Notes: generated from the letters alone by a model not told the origin. Positions 25,687 through 35,143 are shown, counted from the stretch's first letter. The stretch: 64,000 nucleotides of DNA from Leifsonia shinshuensis (GCF_013410375.1 NZ_JACCFL010000001.1:1116001-1180000), one strand, 5' to 3'. Translations and numbers: made by a program.

Positions 25687-26525
25687 GAGGGATCTGGTGG
25701 GCCCCGGCCCTCGTGGTGGTCGCGGTGGTGGCGGTGATCGCGGTGTGCGGAGCCGCAACGCCCGCGCCTCAGCACGGCTGGTCGCAGCCCCTCCCGGGGG
25801 ACGCGGTGCCCCCGCAGGACACGGTCGTCCCCGAGGCCGATTCCGGCGGCACGGCACAGCCCGGCGGCACGGCACAGCCGAGCGGCACGGCGCAACCCGG
25901 CGGCACGGCCGCGCAGCAGAGCACGGCGACGAACGGGACGGCAGCCGCCTCGAGCGGCGCGGTGACGGCCCAGGACAGCGCCCCCACGTCCTCGGGCACC
26001 ACCGCACCGGCCGGAGCCATCTCCGCCCGGGTGTCCCGCACCTGGTCGGCGTCCGTCTCCGCGCGCACCGGCATCCCCGAACGGGCGGTGCGCTCCTACG
26101 CGGGAGCGGCCCTGGCCGTCCAGCGCGACGACGCGGGCTGCCACCTCGGCTGGACGACGCTCGCGGGGCTGGGCGCGATCGAGTCGGGGCACGGCACGCA
26201 CGGCGGCGCGAGGGTGGCGGAGGACGGCACGGCGCGGCCCGCGATCTTCGGCCCGGAGCTCGGCGACGGGACCCGCGCGATGGGCCCACTGCAGTTCATT
26301 CCCTCCACCTGGAGCCGCTGGGGCGCCGACGGCAGCGGGGACGGCGTCGCCGACCCGCAGAACCTGGACGACGCCGCGCTCGCCGCCGCCCACTACCTCT
26401 GCTCCTACGGGGATCTCGCCGGCGCCGCCGCCTGGCGGAAGGCGATCTTCGCGTACAACCACCTCGACAGCTACGTCGCCGAGGTCCTGGAACGCGCGGA
26501 CGCGTATGCCGCTGCGGCCCGCTGA
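25683..26525 (+). CDS. Membrane-anchored lytic transglycosylase
   Basis: 280 residues from GTG at 25683 (GTGA overlap). A single N-terminal membrane anchor (about 5-25) is followed by a low-complexity linker with hexapeptide repeats GGTAQP, encoded by an 18-bp tandem repeat, then an MltB/SLT-type domain: TTLAGLGAIESGHGTHGG with the catalytic Glu, MGPLQFIPSTWSRWGADGSG, and NLDDAALAAAHYLC. Such enzymes cleave glycan strands of peptidoglycan. The gene overlaps the downstream Ser/Thr kinase by 20 bases, suggesting linked control of wall turnover. Confidence 0.88.
   Translation: MRGIWWAPALVVVAVVAVIAVCGAATPAPQHGWSQPLPGDAVPPQDTVVPEADSGGTAQPGGTAQPSGTAQPGGTAAQQSTATNGTAAASSGAVTAQDSAPTSSGTTAPAGAISARVSRTWSASVSARTGIPERAVRSYAGAALAVQRDDAGCHLGWTTLAGLGAIESGHGTHGGARVAEDGTARPAIFGPELGDGTRAMGPLQFIPSTWSRWGADGSGDGVADPQNLDDAALAAAHYLCSYGDLAGAAAWRKAIFAYNHLDSYVAEVLERADAYAAAAR
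25845..25909 (+). repeat. 18-bp coding tandem repeat (GGTAQP units)
   Basis: Units GGCGGCACGGCACAGCCC start at 25845, 25863 and 25881 with a partial fourth copy, encoding GGTAQP, GGTAQP, SGTAQP and GGTA in the linker of the transglycosylase. Copy number is likely to vary among strains. Confidence 0.85.
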
Positions 26526-28254
26526 GCTCGCCGACGCCTTCCGGACCGGGGAGGTGCTAGGACGCGGCGGCTCCGCGACGGTCTACGCGGCGCGTCCCGT
26601 CGCCTGGCGACCGCCCGCCGGCTCGCGCTCGACGCCCATCGCCCTCAAGGTCCTGCACCCCGAGCTCGCCCGGACGCCCGGGGCGGCCGACGCGTTCTTC
26701 GCCGAGGCCCGGGCCCTGGAGCGGGTCGCGCACCCCAACGTGGTCCGCGTGCTCGGCTACGGGACCACGGGCGGCGCCGCGTGGATCGCTTTCGAGCGCG
26801 CGCCCGGCGTCAGCCTCGCGGCGCTCGTCGACGACCGCGGCGCGCTGCTCCCCGAGGAGGCCGCGGCCGTCACCGACGGCATCCTCCGCGGCCTCTCCGC
26901 GGTGCACGCGGCCGGGCTCGTCCACCGGGACCTGTCGCCCGCGAACGTCTTCGTCGCTGCCGGGGAGGACGGCGCCCTCACCGCGGCCGGCGTCCGCCTG
27001 ATCGACTTCGGGCTGGCAGACGTGCCGGGGCGCACCGCGCTCGCCGCGGACGTCCTCCGCGCCGGGGACGCAGGCGACGACGAGGTCGGGGTGGTCGGGA
27101 GCGCCGGCTACCTCTCGACGGAGCACGCCCTCGGCCTGCCGGTGGACGAGCGCGGCGACCTCTATCAGGTGGCGGCGCTGCTGCACCTGATGGTCACCGG
27201 CCGGCCGCCGTTCCAGCGCGCGACCGCCGCGGAGCTGATGGAGGCGCACGCCGACGCCCCGCCACCCGTCCCGTCGGTACAGGACTCGGCGATCCCGTCC
27301 TACATCGATGGCCTCGTGCTCCGCGGGATGCAGAAGCAGCCGGAGCAGCGCTTCGCCTCCGCTGACGCCATGCGCGACGCGCTCGCGCGCAAGGCGGTCA
27401 CGCTCCCCGTCCCGGTGCAGCGGGCGGCCTCCCCGCGGCGGCAACCGGGTGCGGCGGCCGCGCCGCTCGCCGCGTCGTCGCGCCTGGCGCTCTCCGCCGG
27501 CCCGGCCGCGGCCGGTCCCGCGTCGGGAGACCCGGGAACGTCCACCGCCGCGCCCGCCCCGCGCCGCGGCGCGCCCACCGCGCTGGTCGCGATCGCCGGC
27601 GCTCTGGTCGCCGCCATCGCGGTCGTCTGGCTGACCGGCGCGGTGCTCGCCCGTCCGGCTGTCGTGCCCCCGCCGCCGGCCGCGGAGGCGCCCGCGGCCT
27701 CGCCGGTCGTGCAGGCGACGCCCTCGCCGACGCCGACCACGGCGGTGGCGGAGGTCGCGGTGCCCGTGCTCGCCGGCCTGACCGAGGCCGCCGCCCAGGA
27801 CCGGCTCCGCGCCGCCGGGCTGCGGCTCGGGACGGTCGGCAGGAGCGACGCGGCGTCGCCGGCCGGCACGGTCCTGGCCAGCGCACCCGCCCAGGGCGTC
27901 CGCGCGAAGCCGGGGAGCGCCGTCGACCTGACCGTCGCGTCCGGCTCGAACGGGGTCCCCGACACCCGGGGGATGGCGCTCGGCGACGCCCTGCGCGCGC
28001 TCTCCGCCGCCGGGTTCACCACATCGTCGCGCACCGTGTTCGACTCCACCGTCGCCGCGGGCACCGTCGTCGGCTCCGATCCGTCGCCCGCGGTGGTCGC
28101 CGGGGTCGGCAGTTCGGTCACCGTGCTCACCGCCGGCGCGGACCCGGGCGGAGCCCCGACGGCGACGCCCACGCCTGGGCCGACCGCGACCGCCACGGCC
28201 ACGCCCGTCCCGACCCGGCCGCCGCCGACCTCCACGCCGCCGCCCAAGCCCTGA
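26506..28254 (+). CDS. Ser/Thr protein kinase with PASTA repeats
   Basis: 582 residues, ATG at 26506. Kinase domain about 10-295: glycine loop GRGGSATVY (19-27), Lys48 in IALKVL, catalytic loop HRDLSPANV (His140, Asp142; the usual Lys of HRDLKPxN is Ser), DFG at 167-169. A Pro/Ala-rich juxtamembrane region precedes one transmembrane span (about 365-385). Outside lie two PASTA modules (VPVLAGLTEAAAQDRLRAAGL and VPDTRGMALGDALRALSAAGF) and a Pro/Thr-rich tail. PASTA kinases sense peptidoglycan fragments and control wall growth, which fits the overlapping transglycosylase gene. Shorter than typical PknB with four PASTA repeats. Confidence 0.92.
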   Translation: MPLRPAELADAFRTGEVLGRGGSATVYAARPVAWRPPAGSRSTPIALKVLHPELARTPGAADAFFAEARALERVAHPNVVRVLGYGTTGGAAWIAFERAPGVSLAALVDDRGALLPEEAAAVTDGILRGLSAVHAAGLVHRDLSPANVFVAAGEDGALTAAGVRLIDFGLADVPGRTALAADVLRAGDAGDDEVGVVGSAGYLSTEHALGLPVDERGDLYQVAALLHLMVTGRPPFQRATAAELMEAHADAPPPVPSVQDSAIPSYIDGLVLRGMQKQPEQRFASADAMRDALARKAVTLPVPVQRAASPRRQPGAAAAPLAASSRLALSAGPAAAGPASGDPGTSTAAPAPRRGAPTALVAIAGALVAAIAVVWLTGAVLARPAVVPPPPAAEAPAASPVVQATPSPTPTTAVAEVAVPVLAGLTEAAAQDRLRAAGLRLGTVGRSDAASPAGTVLASAPAQGVRAKPGSAVDLTVASGSNGVPDTRGMALGDALRALSAAGFTTSSRTVFDSTVAAGTVVGSDPSPAVVAGVGSSVTVLTAGADPGGAPTATPTPGPTATATATPVPTRPPPTSTPPPKP

Positions 28255-28311
28255 CCGCGGCGTCGCACGTCGCGGACGTAGGACGCGAACCCGTACGACT
28301 CCGCGGCGATC

Positions 28312-28361
28312 CGGCTACTTCACACGTCCGTCGACTCCTGTTCACCTTCGCTGGCGAGCCT
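28312..28361 (+). promoter_or_regulatory. Candidate PHO box upstream of pstC
   Basis: After CGGCTACTTC (28312-28321), 11-nt units follow in register: CTTCACACGTC (28318-28328), CGTCGACTCCT, GTTCACCTTCG (28340-28350) and CTGGCGAGCCT. GTTCACC with 11-nt periodicity is the Streptomyces PhoP-box pattern. It lies 70-100 bases before pstC, as expected for a phosphate-starvation promoter. The CGGCTA(G/C)TTC element recurs at two other sites in this locus. Confidence 0.65.
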
Positions 28362-28419
28362 GACTCGACGGACGGAGACCCCCCGACCTCCGCCCCTGAG
28401 CCCTGCTGCAAGGACCAAC

Positions 28420-29469
28420 ATGCCCGAATCGAACGCCGTCGCCGAGCACCCGCCTCCCCGGACCCGGGTCCGCGACGACGAGATCGCGAACGACCCGAAC
28501 CCGCAGCGCCGGAGTCTGCTCTCCCGCCCGGCGCTCTCCGACTCGGTGTTCAAGACCGTCAGCTTCACCGCGGGAGCGACGACCGTGGGGATCATGCTCG
28601 CGGTCGGGCTGTTCCTCTCCCTGCGCGCCACGGACGCGCTCAAGGTCGCGGGCTTCAGCTTCCTCACCGAGCAGCAGTGGTCGCCGGAGACCCACAAGTT
28701 CGGCATCGCCGCGGTGCTCTCCGGCACGGTCACCATCGCGCTGATCGCGATGTGCGTGTCCGTCCCGCTCGCCCTCGGCACGTCGCTGCTGATCTCGGAG
28801 ATCGCACCGCCCAAGGTGAAGTCGGTGCTCATCACGCTCGTGGACCTGATGGCCGCCGTGCCGAGCGTCGTGTTCGGCCTGTGGGGCGTGTTCTTCCTGC
28901 AGGCCGCCGTCATCCCGGTCTCGCAGTGGATCTCGACGTACTTCTCCTGGATCCCGATCTTCGCCGTCACCGACGCCAGCGGCCACCCGCAGACGGACGC
29001 CAGCTCGTACACCTCGTCGGCGTTCATCGCCGGCCTCGTGGTGGCGATGATGGTGGTCCCCACCCAGACCTCGGTCATGCGCGAGGCGTTCTCGCAGGCG
29101 CCGCCCGGTGAGCGGGAGGGCGCCTACGCGCTGGGCTCCACGCGCTGGGGGATGATCCGCTCGGTCGTGCTCCCGTTCGGCCGTGGCGGCATCATCGGCG
29201 GCACCATGCTCGGCCTCGGCCGCGCGCTCGGCGAGACCATCGCCGTCTACATGATCATCTCGCCGATCTTCACCATCAACCTGCAGGTGCTGAAGTCGGG
29301 CTCGAACTCCGTCTCGGCGCTGATCGCCCTGCGCTACGGGGAGTCGTTCGACTTCGGCCTCTCCGCGCTGATGGCCGCCGGCCTGGTGCTGTTCCTGCTG
29401 ACCCTCGTGGTCAACTTCACCGCGTCGTCCATCGTCGCCCGATCGCGGTCGGGAGCGCAGACCACATGA
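28420..29469 (+). CDS. pstC: Phosphate ABC transporter permease PstC
   Basis: 349 residues, ATG at 28420 with AAGGA upstream. About 55 N-terminal cytosolic residues precede six membrane spans. Family blocks: FGIAAVLSGTVTIALIAM, MAAVPSVVFGLWGVFFL, the EAA-type loop REGAYALGSTRWGMIRSVVLP, and MLGLGRALGETIAVYMI. With PstA it forms the membrane channel for high-affinity phosphate import. It overlaps pstA by ATGA. It is preceded by a PHO-box-like element. Confidence 0.96.
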   Translation: MPESNAVAEHPPPRTRVRDDEIANDPNPQRRSLLSRPALSDSVFKTVSFTAGATTVGIMLAVGLFLSLRATDALKVAGFSFLTEQQWSPETHKFGIAAVLSGTVTIALIAMCVSVPLALGTSLLISEIAPPKVKSVLITLVDLMAAVPSVVFGLWGVFFLQAAVIPVSQWISTYFSWIPIFAVTDASGHPQTDASSYTSSAFIAGLVVAMMVVPTQTSVMREAFSQAPPGEREGAYALGSTRWGMIRSVVLPFGRGGIIGGTMLGLGRALGETIAVYMIISPIFTINLQVLKSGSNSVSALIALRYGESFDFGLSALMAAGLVLFLLTLVVNFTASSIVARSRSGAQTT

Positions 29470-30773
29470 CGACGCCGAGCGACATCACCATCGTCAACCC
29501 GCGCATCGACGCCGACACCGCCGCCGTCGCCGAACCGCCGGCGGAGGTGCTCCCAGCCGGGCCGCAGCCTCCCGCCGCGGGCCGGGCGCGCACGGTCATC
29601 CCGTCGGCCGAGGGCGTCGAGGTCGGCGAGAAGCGCCAGCTGCACGTCTCGACCGCGGAGGACCGGTTCAACCTCTGGGGCGCTCTCGCGGCCTCGGCCG
29701 CCCTCGCCCTGCTGCTGTTCGGCTGGTTCGCCCCGCTCACCGGCGGGGTCGGCTGGGCCGTGGTGGCCTACCTGGGCTTCGTCGGGCTGTACGCGCTGCT
29801 GGTGTCGCTGCGCTCCAGCCGTCAGGACGTGGCGGACCGGGTGATGACCGTCCTGCTGGTCAGCGCGGGCGTGCTGCTGTTCGCCGCGCTGGTCTTCGTC
29901 GTGCTGTTCGCGCTCGTCCGCGGCTGGTCGGCGCTGGCGCACGCGAACTTCTTCACCCAGACCATGCAGTTCGCCGGGCCGCTCGACCCGCTCTCGGTGG
30001 GCGGCATCCTGCACGCGATCGTCGGCACGCTCATCCAGATCTCGATCGCGCTGGCCATCACCATCCCGCTCGGGGTGGCGACGGCGGTGTTCCTCAACGA
30101 GATCGGCGGCCGGTTCGCCCGGTTCGTGCGCACCGTGGCGGACGCCATGACGGCGCTGCCCTCCATCGTCGCCGGCCTCTTCGTCTACTCGGCGATCATC
30201 ACCCTCGTGACGCACCAGCGCTCGGGCTTCGCCGCGTCGCTGGCGATCACCGTGATGATGCTGCCGATCGTCATCCGGGCCTCCGACGTGGTGCTGCGCC
30301 TGGTCGCGGGCAACCTCCGCGAGGCCTCGTACGCGCTCGGCTCCAGCCGCTGGCGCACGGTCTGGCACATCGTGCTCCCCACGGCGCGCTCGGGCCTCGT
30401 CACCGCCGTCATCCTCGGCACCGCGCGCGGCATCGGCGAGACCTCGCCGGTGCTGCTCACCAGCGGCGTGACGGCGGTGCTGAACCTCAACCCGTTGAGC
30501 GGGCCGATGATCTCCCTGCCGCTGCAGGTGTTCGACTTCGTCAAGTCGCCGGAGCCGACCATGATCGCGCGCGGCTTCGGAACGGCCGCCGCCCTCATCC
30601 TCGTCGTGCTCGCCCTCTTCTTCACCGCGCGGCTCATCGGCGGCCGCGGGCCGGGACAGCTCTCGGACCGCCAGCGCAGGCGCGCGGCCGAGGCGTCCGC
30701 CCGCGACGCGCGCCGGATGACCGAGACCGCAGAACAGCGCTCGAACCCGACCCTTCAGGAGCCCCCAGCATGA
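29466..30773 (+). CDS. pstA: Phosphate ABC transporter permease PstA
   Basis: 435 residues, considerably longer than the usual about 300. The core (from about residue 160) has VGGILHAIVGTLIQI, the EAA loop LREASYALGSSRWRTVWHIVLP and ARGIGETSPVLLTSG. The N-terminal 150 residues contain a polar stretch and two extra hydrophobic segments (about 75-95 and 97-115) and the C-terminus a charged tail. It is coupled to pstC and to pstS by 4-base overlaps. Confidence 0.95.
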   Translation: MTTPSDITIVNPRIDADTAAVAEPPAEVLPAGPQPPAAGRARTVIPSAEGVEVGEKRQLHVSTAEDRFNLWGALAASAALALLLFGWFAPLTGGVGWAVVAYLGFVGLYALLVSLRSSRQDVADRVMTVLLVSAGVLLFAALVFVVLFALVRGWSALAHANFFTQTMQFAGPLDPLSVGGILHAIVGTLIQISIALAITIPLGVATAVFLNEIGGRFARFVRTVADAMTALPSIVAGLFVYSAIITLVTHQRSGFAASLAITVMMLPIVIRASDVVLRLVAGNLREASYALGSSRWRTVWHIVLPTARSGLVTAVILGTARGIGETSPVLLTSGVTAVLNLNPLSGPMISLPLQVFDFVKSPEPTMIARGFGTAAALILVVLALFFTARLIGGRGPGQLSDRQRRRAAEASARDARRMTETAEQRSNPTLQEPPA

Positions 30774-32416
30774 TGCGCCGCATCCGTCTCTCGATCCTCG
30801 CCGCGCTCTGCGTGCTCGCCACGCTGGCGGGCGTCGCCGGCTCGGAGCCGCTCGCGGCGTCCGCCGCGACCTGGACCCCGATCAGCGGCAGCGGCTCGAC
30901 CTGGTCGCAGAACGCGCTCGACCAGTGGCGGCGCAACGTCGCCTCCAACTACGGCATGACGGTCAACTACTCCGGCACCGGATCGTCGGCCGGCCGGCGC
31001 GACTTCATCAATCAGACCGTCGACTTCGCGGTCAGCGAGATCCCGTTCCAGGCGCACCCGGAGGACGGGTCGGCGCCGGAGTCGCCGACCACCGGCTACG
31101 CGTACATGCCGATCGTCGCCGGCGGCACCTCGTTCATGTACAACCTGACGATCGGCGGCAAGCGCGTCACGAACCTGCGGCTCGGCGGCGAGACGGTCAC
31201 CAAGATCTTCACCGGCGTCATCACCAACTGGAACGACCCGCAGATCCAGAAGGACAACCCGGGGCTCGCGATGCCGAACAAGGCGATCGTGCCGGTCACC
31301 CGGTCGGACGGCTCCGGATCGACGGCGCAGTTCACGCTCTGGATGTCCAAGCAGTACTCCTCGCTCTGGAACGCCTTCTGCGCCAAGGTCGGCCGGCCGG
31401 TGCCCTGCGGCCTCACCTCGCAGTACCCGTCCTACAGCGGCTTCAAGGCCCAGAGCGGATCGCTCGGCGTCGCGGGCTACGTGAGCCAGAACTACGGCGA
31501 CGGCTCGATCAACTACGTCGAGTACTCCTACGCGCTCAAGTCCGGCTTCCCCGTCGCCAAGGTCCTCAACGCGGCCGGCTACTACATCGAGCCGACCGCG
31601 TCATCGGTGGCGGTCGCCCTGCTCAAGGCGCAGATCGACACCAACAAGGGCACGGCGAACTACCTCACCCAGATCCTCGACGGCGTCTACAACAACCCCG
31701 ATCCGCGCACCTACCCGCTGTCCAGCTACTCGTACATGATCGTGCCGACGCAGGTGGCCGGCATCTTCACCGAGGCCAAGGGCAAGACGCTCAGCGCGTT
31801 CGCCAACTACTTCCTCTGCGAGGGCCAGCAACAGGCCGGGACGCTCGGCTACTCGCCGCTGCCGATGAACCTGGTGCTGGCGGGCTTCGACCAGATCAAG
31901 CTCATCCCCGGCGCGCAGGCGTCCAACGTGGACATCAACTCGTGCCACAACCCGACCTTCAAGCCGGGCGACTCCCCGAACAGCAACCAGCTCGCGGTGA
32001 CGGCGCCGCAGCCCGCCGCGTGCGACAAGCAGGGCACCAGCCAGTGCAACACCGGAACGGCCGGCGCCGCGAACACGCCGACCGTCACCAGCGGCTCCGG
32101 CACCGGCGGCGCCTCCGCGGGCGCGTCGGGCGGCGGCTCGGGGGCGGCCGCCGCCGCGGGAGGTGCGGCCGCAGGCGCGGCGGACACCGCGGCGGGGGCG
32201 ACGGCGGACGGCTCCGCCTCCGGCCTCGACGGCGCCTCCGCGACCGCGATCGGGGGCACGGGCGCCCGCGCGACGCCCTACGCGCTGGCCGACGACAGCT
32301 GGAGCAGCCGGCAGGTCGTGATGCTCCTGGCAGCCGTCCTGCTGCTCGCCGCCATCGTCCTGCCGCCCGTGCTGTTCCGCCGGCTGCGCCTGCCCGGACG
32401 CGCCTCGAAGGACTAA
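30770..32416 (+). CDS. pstS: Membrane-anchored phosphate-binding protein PstS
   Basis: 548 residues, ATG at 30770 overlapping pstA. A Sec signal (about 1-33) leads into a complete PstS domain: ISGSGSTW, GTGSSAGRRDF, VDFAVSEIPF and RSDGSGSTAQFTLW, i.e. the phosphate-coordinating loops. From about residue 425 there is a Gly/Ala/Ser-rich linker and then a C-terminal transmembrane segment (about 515-537) with RRLRLPGRASKD. Most PstS proteins are lipoproteins or free; this one has no lipobox and is tethered by its C-terminus across a long flexible linker, suiting a thick wall. Confidence 0.93.
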   Translation: MMRRIRLSILAALCVLATLAGVAGSEPLAASAATWTPISGSGSTWSQNALDQWRRNVASNYGMTVNYSGTGSSAGRRDFINQTVDFAVSEIPFQAHPEDGSAPESPTTGYAYMPIVAGGTSFMYNLTIGGKRVTNLRLGGETVTKIFTGVITNWNDPQIQKDNPGLAMPNKAIVPVTRSDGSGSTAQFTLWMSKQYSSLWNAFCAKVGRPVPCGLTSQYPSYSGFKAQSGSLGVAGYVSQNYGDGSINYVEYSYALKSGFPVAKVLNAAGYYIEPTASSVAVALLKAQIDTNKGTANYLTQILDGVYNNPDPRTYPLSSYSYMIVPTQVAGIFTEAKGKTLSAFANYFLCEGQQQAGTLGYSPLPMNLVLAGFDQIKLIPGAQASNVDINSCHNPTFKPGDSPNSNQLAVTAPQPAACDKQGTSQCNTGTAGAANTPTVTSGSGTGGASAGASGGGSGAAAAAGGAAAGAADTAAGATADGSASGLDGASATAIGGTGARATPYALADDSWSSRQVVMLLAAVLLLAAIVLPPVLFRRLRLPGRASKD

Positions 32417-32440
32417 ATCCGCTGCAACAACTGCGCGGGT

Positions 32441-32490
32441 CGGCTAGTTCCGCAAGCGTTCATCGATCCGTCACCAACCGCCCATAACTT
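32441..32490 (+). promoter_or_regulatory. Candidate PHO box with CGGCTAGTTC element
   Basis: CGGCTAGTTC at 32441-32450 overlaps 11-nt units GTTCCGCAAGC (32447), GTTCATCGATC (32458), CGTCACCAACC (32469) and GCCCATAACTT (32480). The exact 11-base spacing and GTTCA/GTCACC cores are the PhoP direct-repeat pattern. It lies about 50-90 bases before the 848-residue surface protein gene and within a -10-like CATAACTT region. Confidence 0.7.
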
Positions 32491-32497
32491 GACCGCG

Positions 32498-32514
32498 GGC
32501 TTCTGAGAGAAGCC
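32498..32514 (+). promoter_or_regulatory. 5' leader hairpin
   Basis: GGCTTC (32498-32503) and GAAGCC (32509-32514) flank a 5-base loop between the PHO box and the start codon at 32538. It may stabilise the leader mRNA. Confidence 0.45.
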
Positions 32515-32537
32515 TCGGAAACACAGGTGGAGTGGTA

Positions 32538-35084
32538 GTGAAGACAACCGGTTCGAAGGCCGTCCGCGGCACGATCTCGCGCTCGCTCGCGCTCGGCGCA
32601 GCGGCGGGGATCCTGGTCACGGTGACCCTGTCCGCGTGGCCGGGCGGCGCCGGCCCGAGCGCGAAGGCCGACACCGCGGTCGCGGTCACCGCGACGGCCG
32701 CCCAGCAGGATCCCGACGCCGCGAATGCGCCGTTCCCGAACCTCGCCGTCACCGTCTCGCAGACCAGCGGCCTGATCTCGCAGGGCGTCACGGTGAGCTG
32801 GACCGGCGCCAAGGCCTCCACCCCGCCGAGCGGCAACACCGGTGGCGAGAACTTCCTCCAGATCGCGCAGTGCTGGGGCGAGGACCCGCAGAACCCGGGC
32901 CACCCGGACCGGACGACCTGCCAGTACGGCGCGTTCAACACGCCGGGCGCCCGCCGCGACGGCTTCGTGGCCGACGGCTCGGTCGCGCCTCAGGACGACC
33001 AGTACACCGCGCCGCGGACCGGGATCTTCTCGCCGCCGTACACCTCCATCCCGTTCCGCTCGGTGGACGGCACGACGATCGCCTCGGTCGTGAACGGCAA
33101 GCAGACGAACACCAACGTCAACGTCAACGCCTACTTCAACCCGAACTCGTCGAACGAGGTCCCCTGGGCGGGCTCGGCCACCAACGGTGCCGGCTCGGTG
33201 AAGTTCGAGATCCAGACGGCGCTGCAGGCCAACGGCCTCGGCTGCGGCGCCCCGACCGGCGCCACCGCCGCCTCGGCCCCGCAGACCTGCTGGCTCGTCG
33301 TCATCCCGCGCGGCACCGCGGACGCGGGCGAGCAGCACATCACGCAGTCCGGCCTGCGCTGGGACCAGTGGAAGCACAACATCGCGTTCAAGCTGACCTT
33401 CAAGCCGCTCGGCGTCACCTGCGCGCTGGGCGCGGCGGAGCGCCAGCTGCGCGGCAGCGAGCTCGTCGGCGCGGCCGTGTCGTCCTGGCAGCCGGTGCTC
33501 TGCAACGCCCAGGGCGGCGCGATCTACACGATGAGCAACGCCGCCGACTCGGACGCGCTGGGCCAGGCGGCGAGCGCCGGAGCGAACGCGCCCCTCGCGC
33601 TGACCTCCCGGGCGCTCGGCGGCGACTCCGACCCCAACAGGTACGCCCCCGTCGCCGTCGGCGGGATCGCGATCGCCTTCGCAGTCGACCGCGCGCCCAC
33701 CGCGGATCCGAGCACGCCCGCCGACCAGCTCGCGAAGTCCGGGCTCTCGTTCGACTCGATGAAGCTCACCCCGCGCCTGATCGCCAAACTGCTCACCGCC
33801 TCCTACATCGACGCGCTGCCGACCTACGCCGCGAAGAAGGAGGTCGGCTACAACAGCCCGGCGGACCCGGGCCACAACGCCCGCAACCTTCTGCTCGACC
33901 CGGACTTCCAGAAGGTGAACGCGGACAATCCGGACTGGAAGTACCAGGCCATCGTCGCGCCGTCGGTCGCCGACCTCCTCATCCCGCAGGGCCGGTCGGA
34001 CGCCGCGATGCAGCTCTGGCGCTACGTCCTCAGCGATCCGGACGCCGCCGCCTTCCTGGCGGGCGCCGCCGATCCGTGGGGGATGAAGGTCAACACCTAC
34101 AGCTCGACCTCGGCGAAGGTGAACCCGACCGGGACCGCCCTCACCCTGCCGCGCGACGACTTCCCGAAGGCCGACCCGATCGTCCAGCCCGCCGGCAGCG
34201 CGGGAGGCGAGGTCAACCTGGTGACCTGGCGGCCGTACACCAGCGACTTCGACCAGTCCGCCTACTACACGCTCCGCGGGGACGGCCAGACGCTCGGCCT
34301 CTGGGACCCCACCGCCCAGCCCGCCAAGTACGGCAAGAGCGTCCGCAACCTGCCCGGCTACCAGAAGGTGCTGGCGCTGACAGACACCAGTTCGGCTGCC
34401 AAGTATCAGGTCGCCACCGCGCAGCTGCTCAACTCGGCCGGCGCGTATGTTGCGCCGACCAGCGCCTCGCTCGCCGCGGCCGCCGCGGCGATGACCCCGG
34501 TCGCCGGGCAGCCGCAGGTGTCCGAGTACGACCCCACGGGCGCGGCGGCCAAGGCCGCGAAGGACGCCTACCCGCTGGCGATGCCGGTCTACGCGGCGAC
34601 CAACCCGACCCAGGGCGACAGCGCGACGCGCACGGACTACGCCGGGTTCATCCGCTACGCCGCCACCACCGGTCAGACGCCCGGCGTCGACCCCGGCCAG
34701 CTGCCGCCCGGCTACACGCCCATCCCGGCGGCGTGGAAGGCCCAGGCGCTCGCGGCGGCCGACGCCATCCAGAGCGGGCAGGCCGCTTCCCAGCCCGCGC
34801 CTGCCACCAGCGACGGCGGCACGAGCCCCGACACATCCGCGGCGCCGGGCGACGTCCCGCTGACCAGTGCGCCGGGCGCGGCCACGGGCGGCGCCGTCCA
34901 GCCCGCGGCGCAGAGCACGTCGCCCACCGCCACCGGCAACGCCGTCACCTCGCTCAGCGCGGGCACGACGGTCAAGGACCCCGACATCGGCGCGCTCCCC
35001 GCCGCCGTCCCCGGCGGGATCGTCGGCGGCCTCGTCGCCGCCGCCTCCGCGCCCCTCATCGGCCGCGTCCGGAGATTCCGGTGA
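32538..35084 (+). CDS. Large PstS-like surface protein with C-terminal membrane anchor
   Basis: 848 residues from GTG at 32538 (GGAG 5 bases upstream; a GTG two codons earlier is less likely). A signal peptide is in the first about 45 residues. The next region has VTVSQTSGLISQGVTVSWTG and NFLQIAQCWGEDP, with paired Cys, looking like an extra beta-rich domain. From about residue 330 the sequence follows PstS in outline (GGIAIAFAVDRAP, LTPRLIAKLLTASYI, DPDFQKVNADNPDW) but the phosphate loops GSGST and SDGSGST are absent. A Thr/Ser/Pro-rich stretch leads to a C-terminal hydrophobic segment ending GRVRRFR. Cell-surface; ligand unknown. Confidence 0.82.
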   Translation: MKTTGSKAVRGTISRSLALGAAAGILVTVTLSAWPGGAGPSAKADTAVAVTATAAQQDPDAANAPFPNLAVTVSQTSGLISQGVTVSWTGAKASTPPSGNTGGENFLQIAQCWGEDPQNPGHPDRTTCQYGAFNTPGARRDGFVADGSVAPQDDQYTAPRTGIFSPPYTSIPFRSVDGTTIASVVNGKQTNTNVNVNAYFNPNSSNEVPWAGSATNGAGSVKFEIQTALQANGLGCGAPTGATAASAPQTCWLVVIPRGTADAGEQHITQSGLRWDQWKHNIAFKLTFKPLGVTCALGAAERQLRGSELVGAAVSSWQPVLCNAQGGAIYTMSNAADSDALGQAASAGANAPLALTSRALGGDSDPNRYAPVAVGGIAIAFAVDRAPTADPSTPADQLAKSGLSFDSMKLTPRLIAKLLTASYIDALPTYAAKKEVGYNSPADPGHNARNLLLDPDFQKVNADNPDWKYQAIVAPSVADLLIPQGRSDAAMQLWRYVLSDPDAAAFLAGAADPWGMKVNTYSSTSAKVNPTGTALTLPRDDFPKADPIVQPAGSAGGEVNLVTWRPYTSDFDQSAYYTLRGDGQTLGLWDPTAQPAKYGKSVRNLPGYQKVLALTDTSSAAKYQVATAQLLNSAGAYVAPTSASLAAAAAAMTPVAGQPQVSEYDPTGAAAKAAKDAYPLAMPVYAATNPTQGDSATRTDYAGFIRYAATTGQTPGVDPGQLPPGYTPIPAAWKAQALAAADAIQSGQAASQPAPATSDGGTSPDTSAAPGDVPLTSAPGAATGGAVQPAAQSTSPTATGNAVTSLSAGTTVKDPDIGALPAAVPGGIVGGLVAAASAPLIGRVRRFR

Positions 35085-35143
35085 GCGCCGCCCCCAGCTT
35101 GGCCATCGAGACGGAGCCGTCCGGCACCGCGGGCGGCCAGAGC

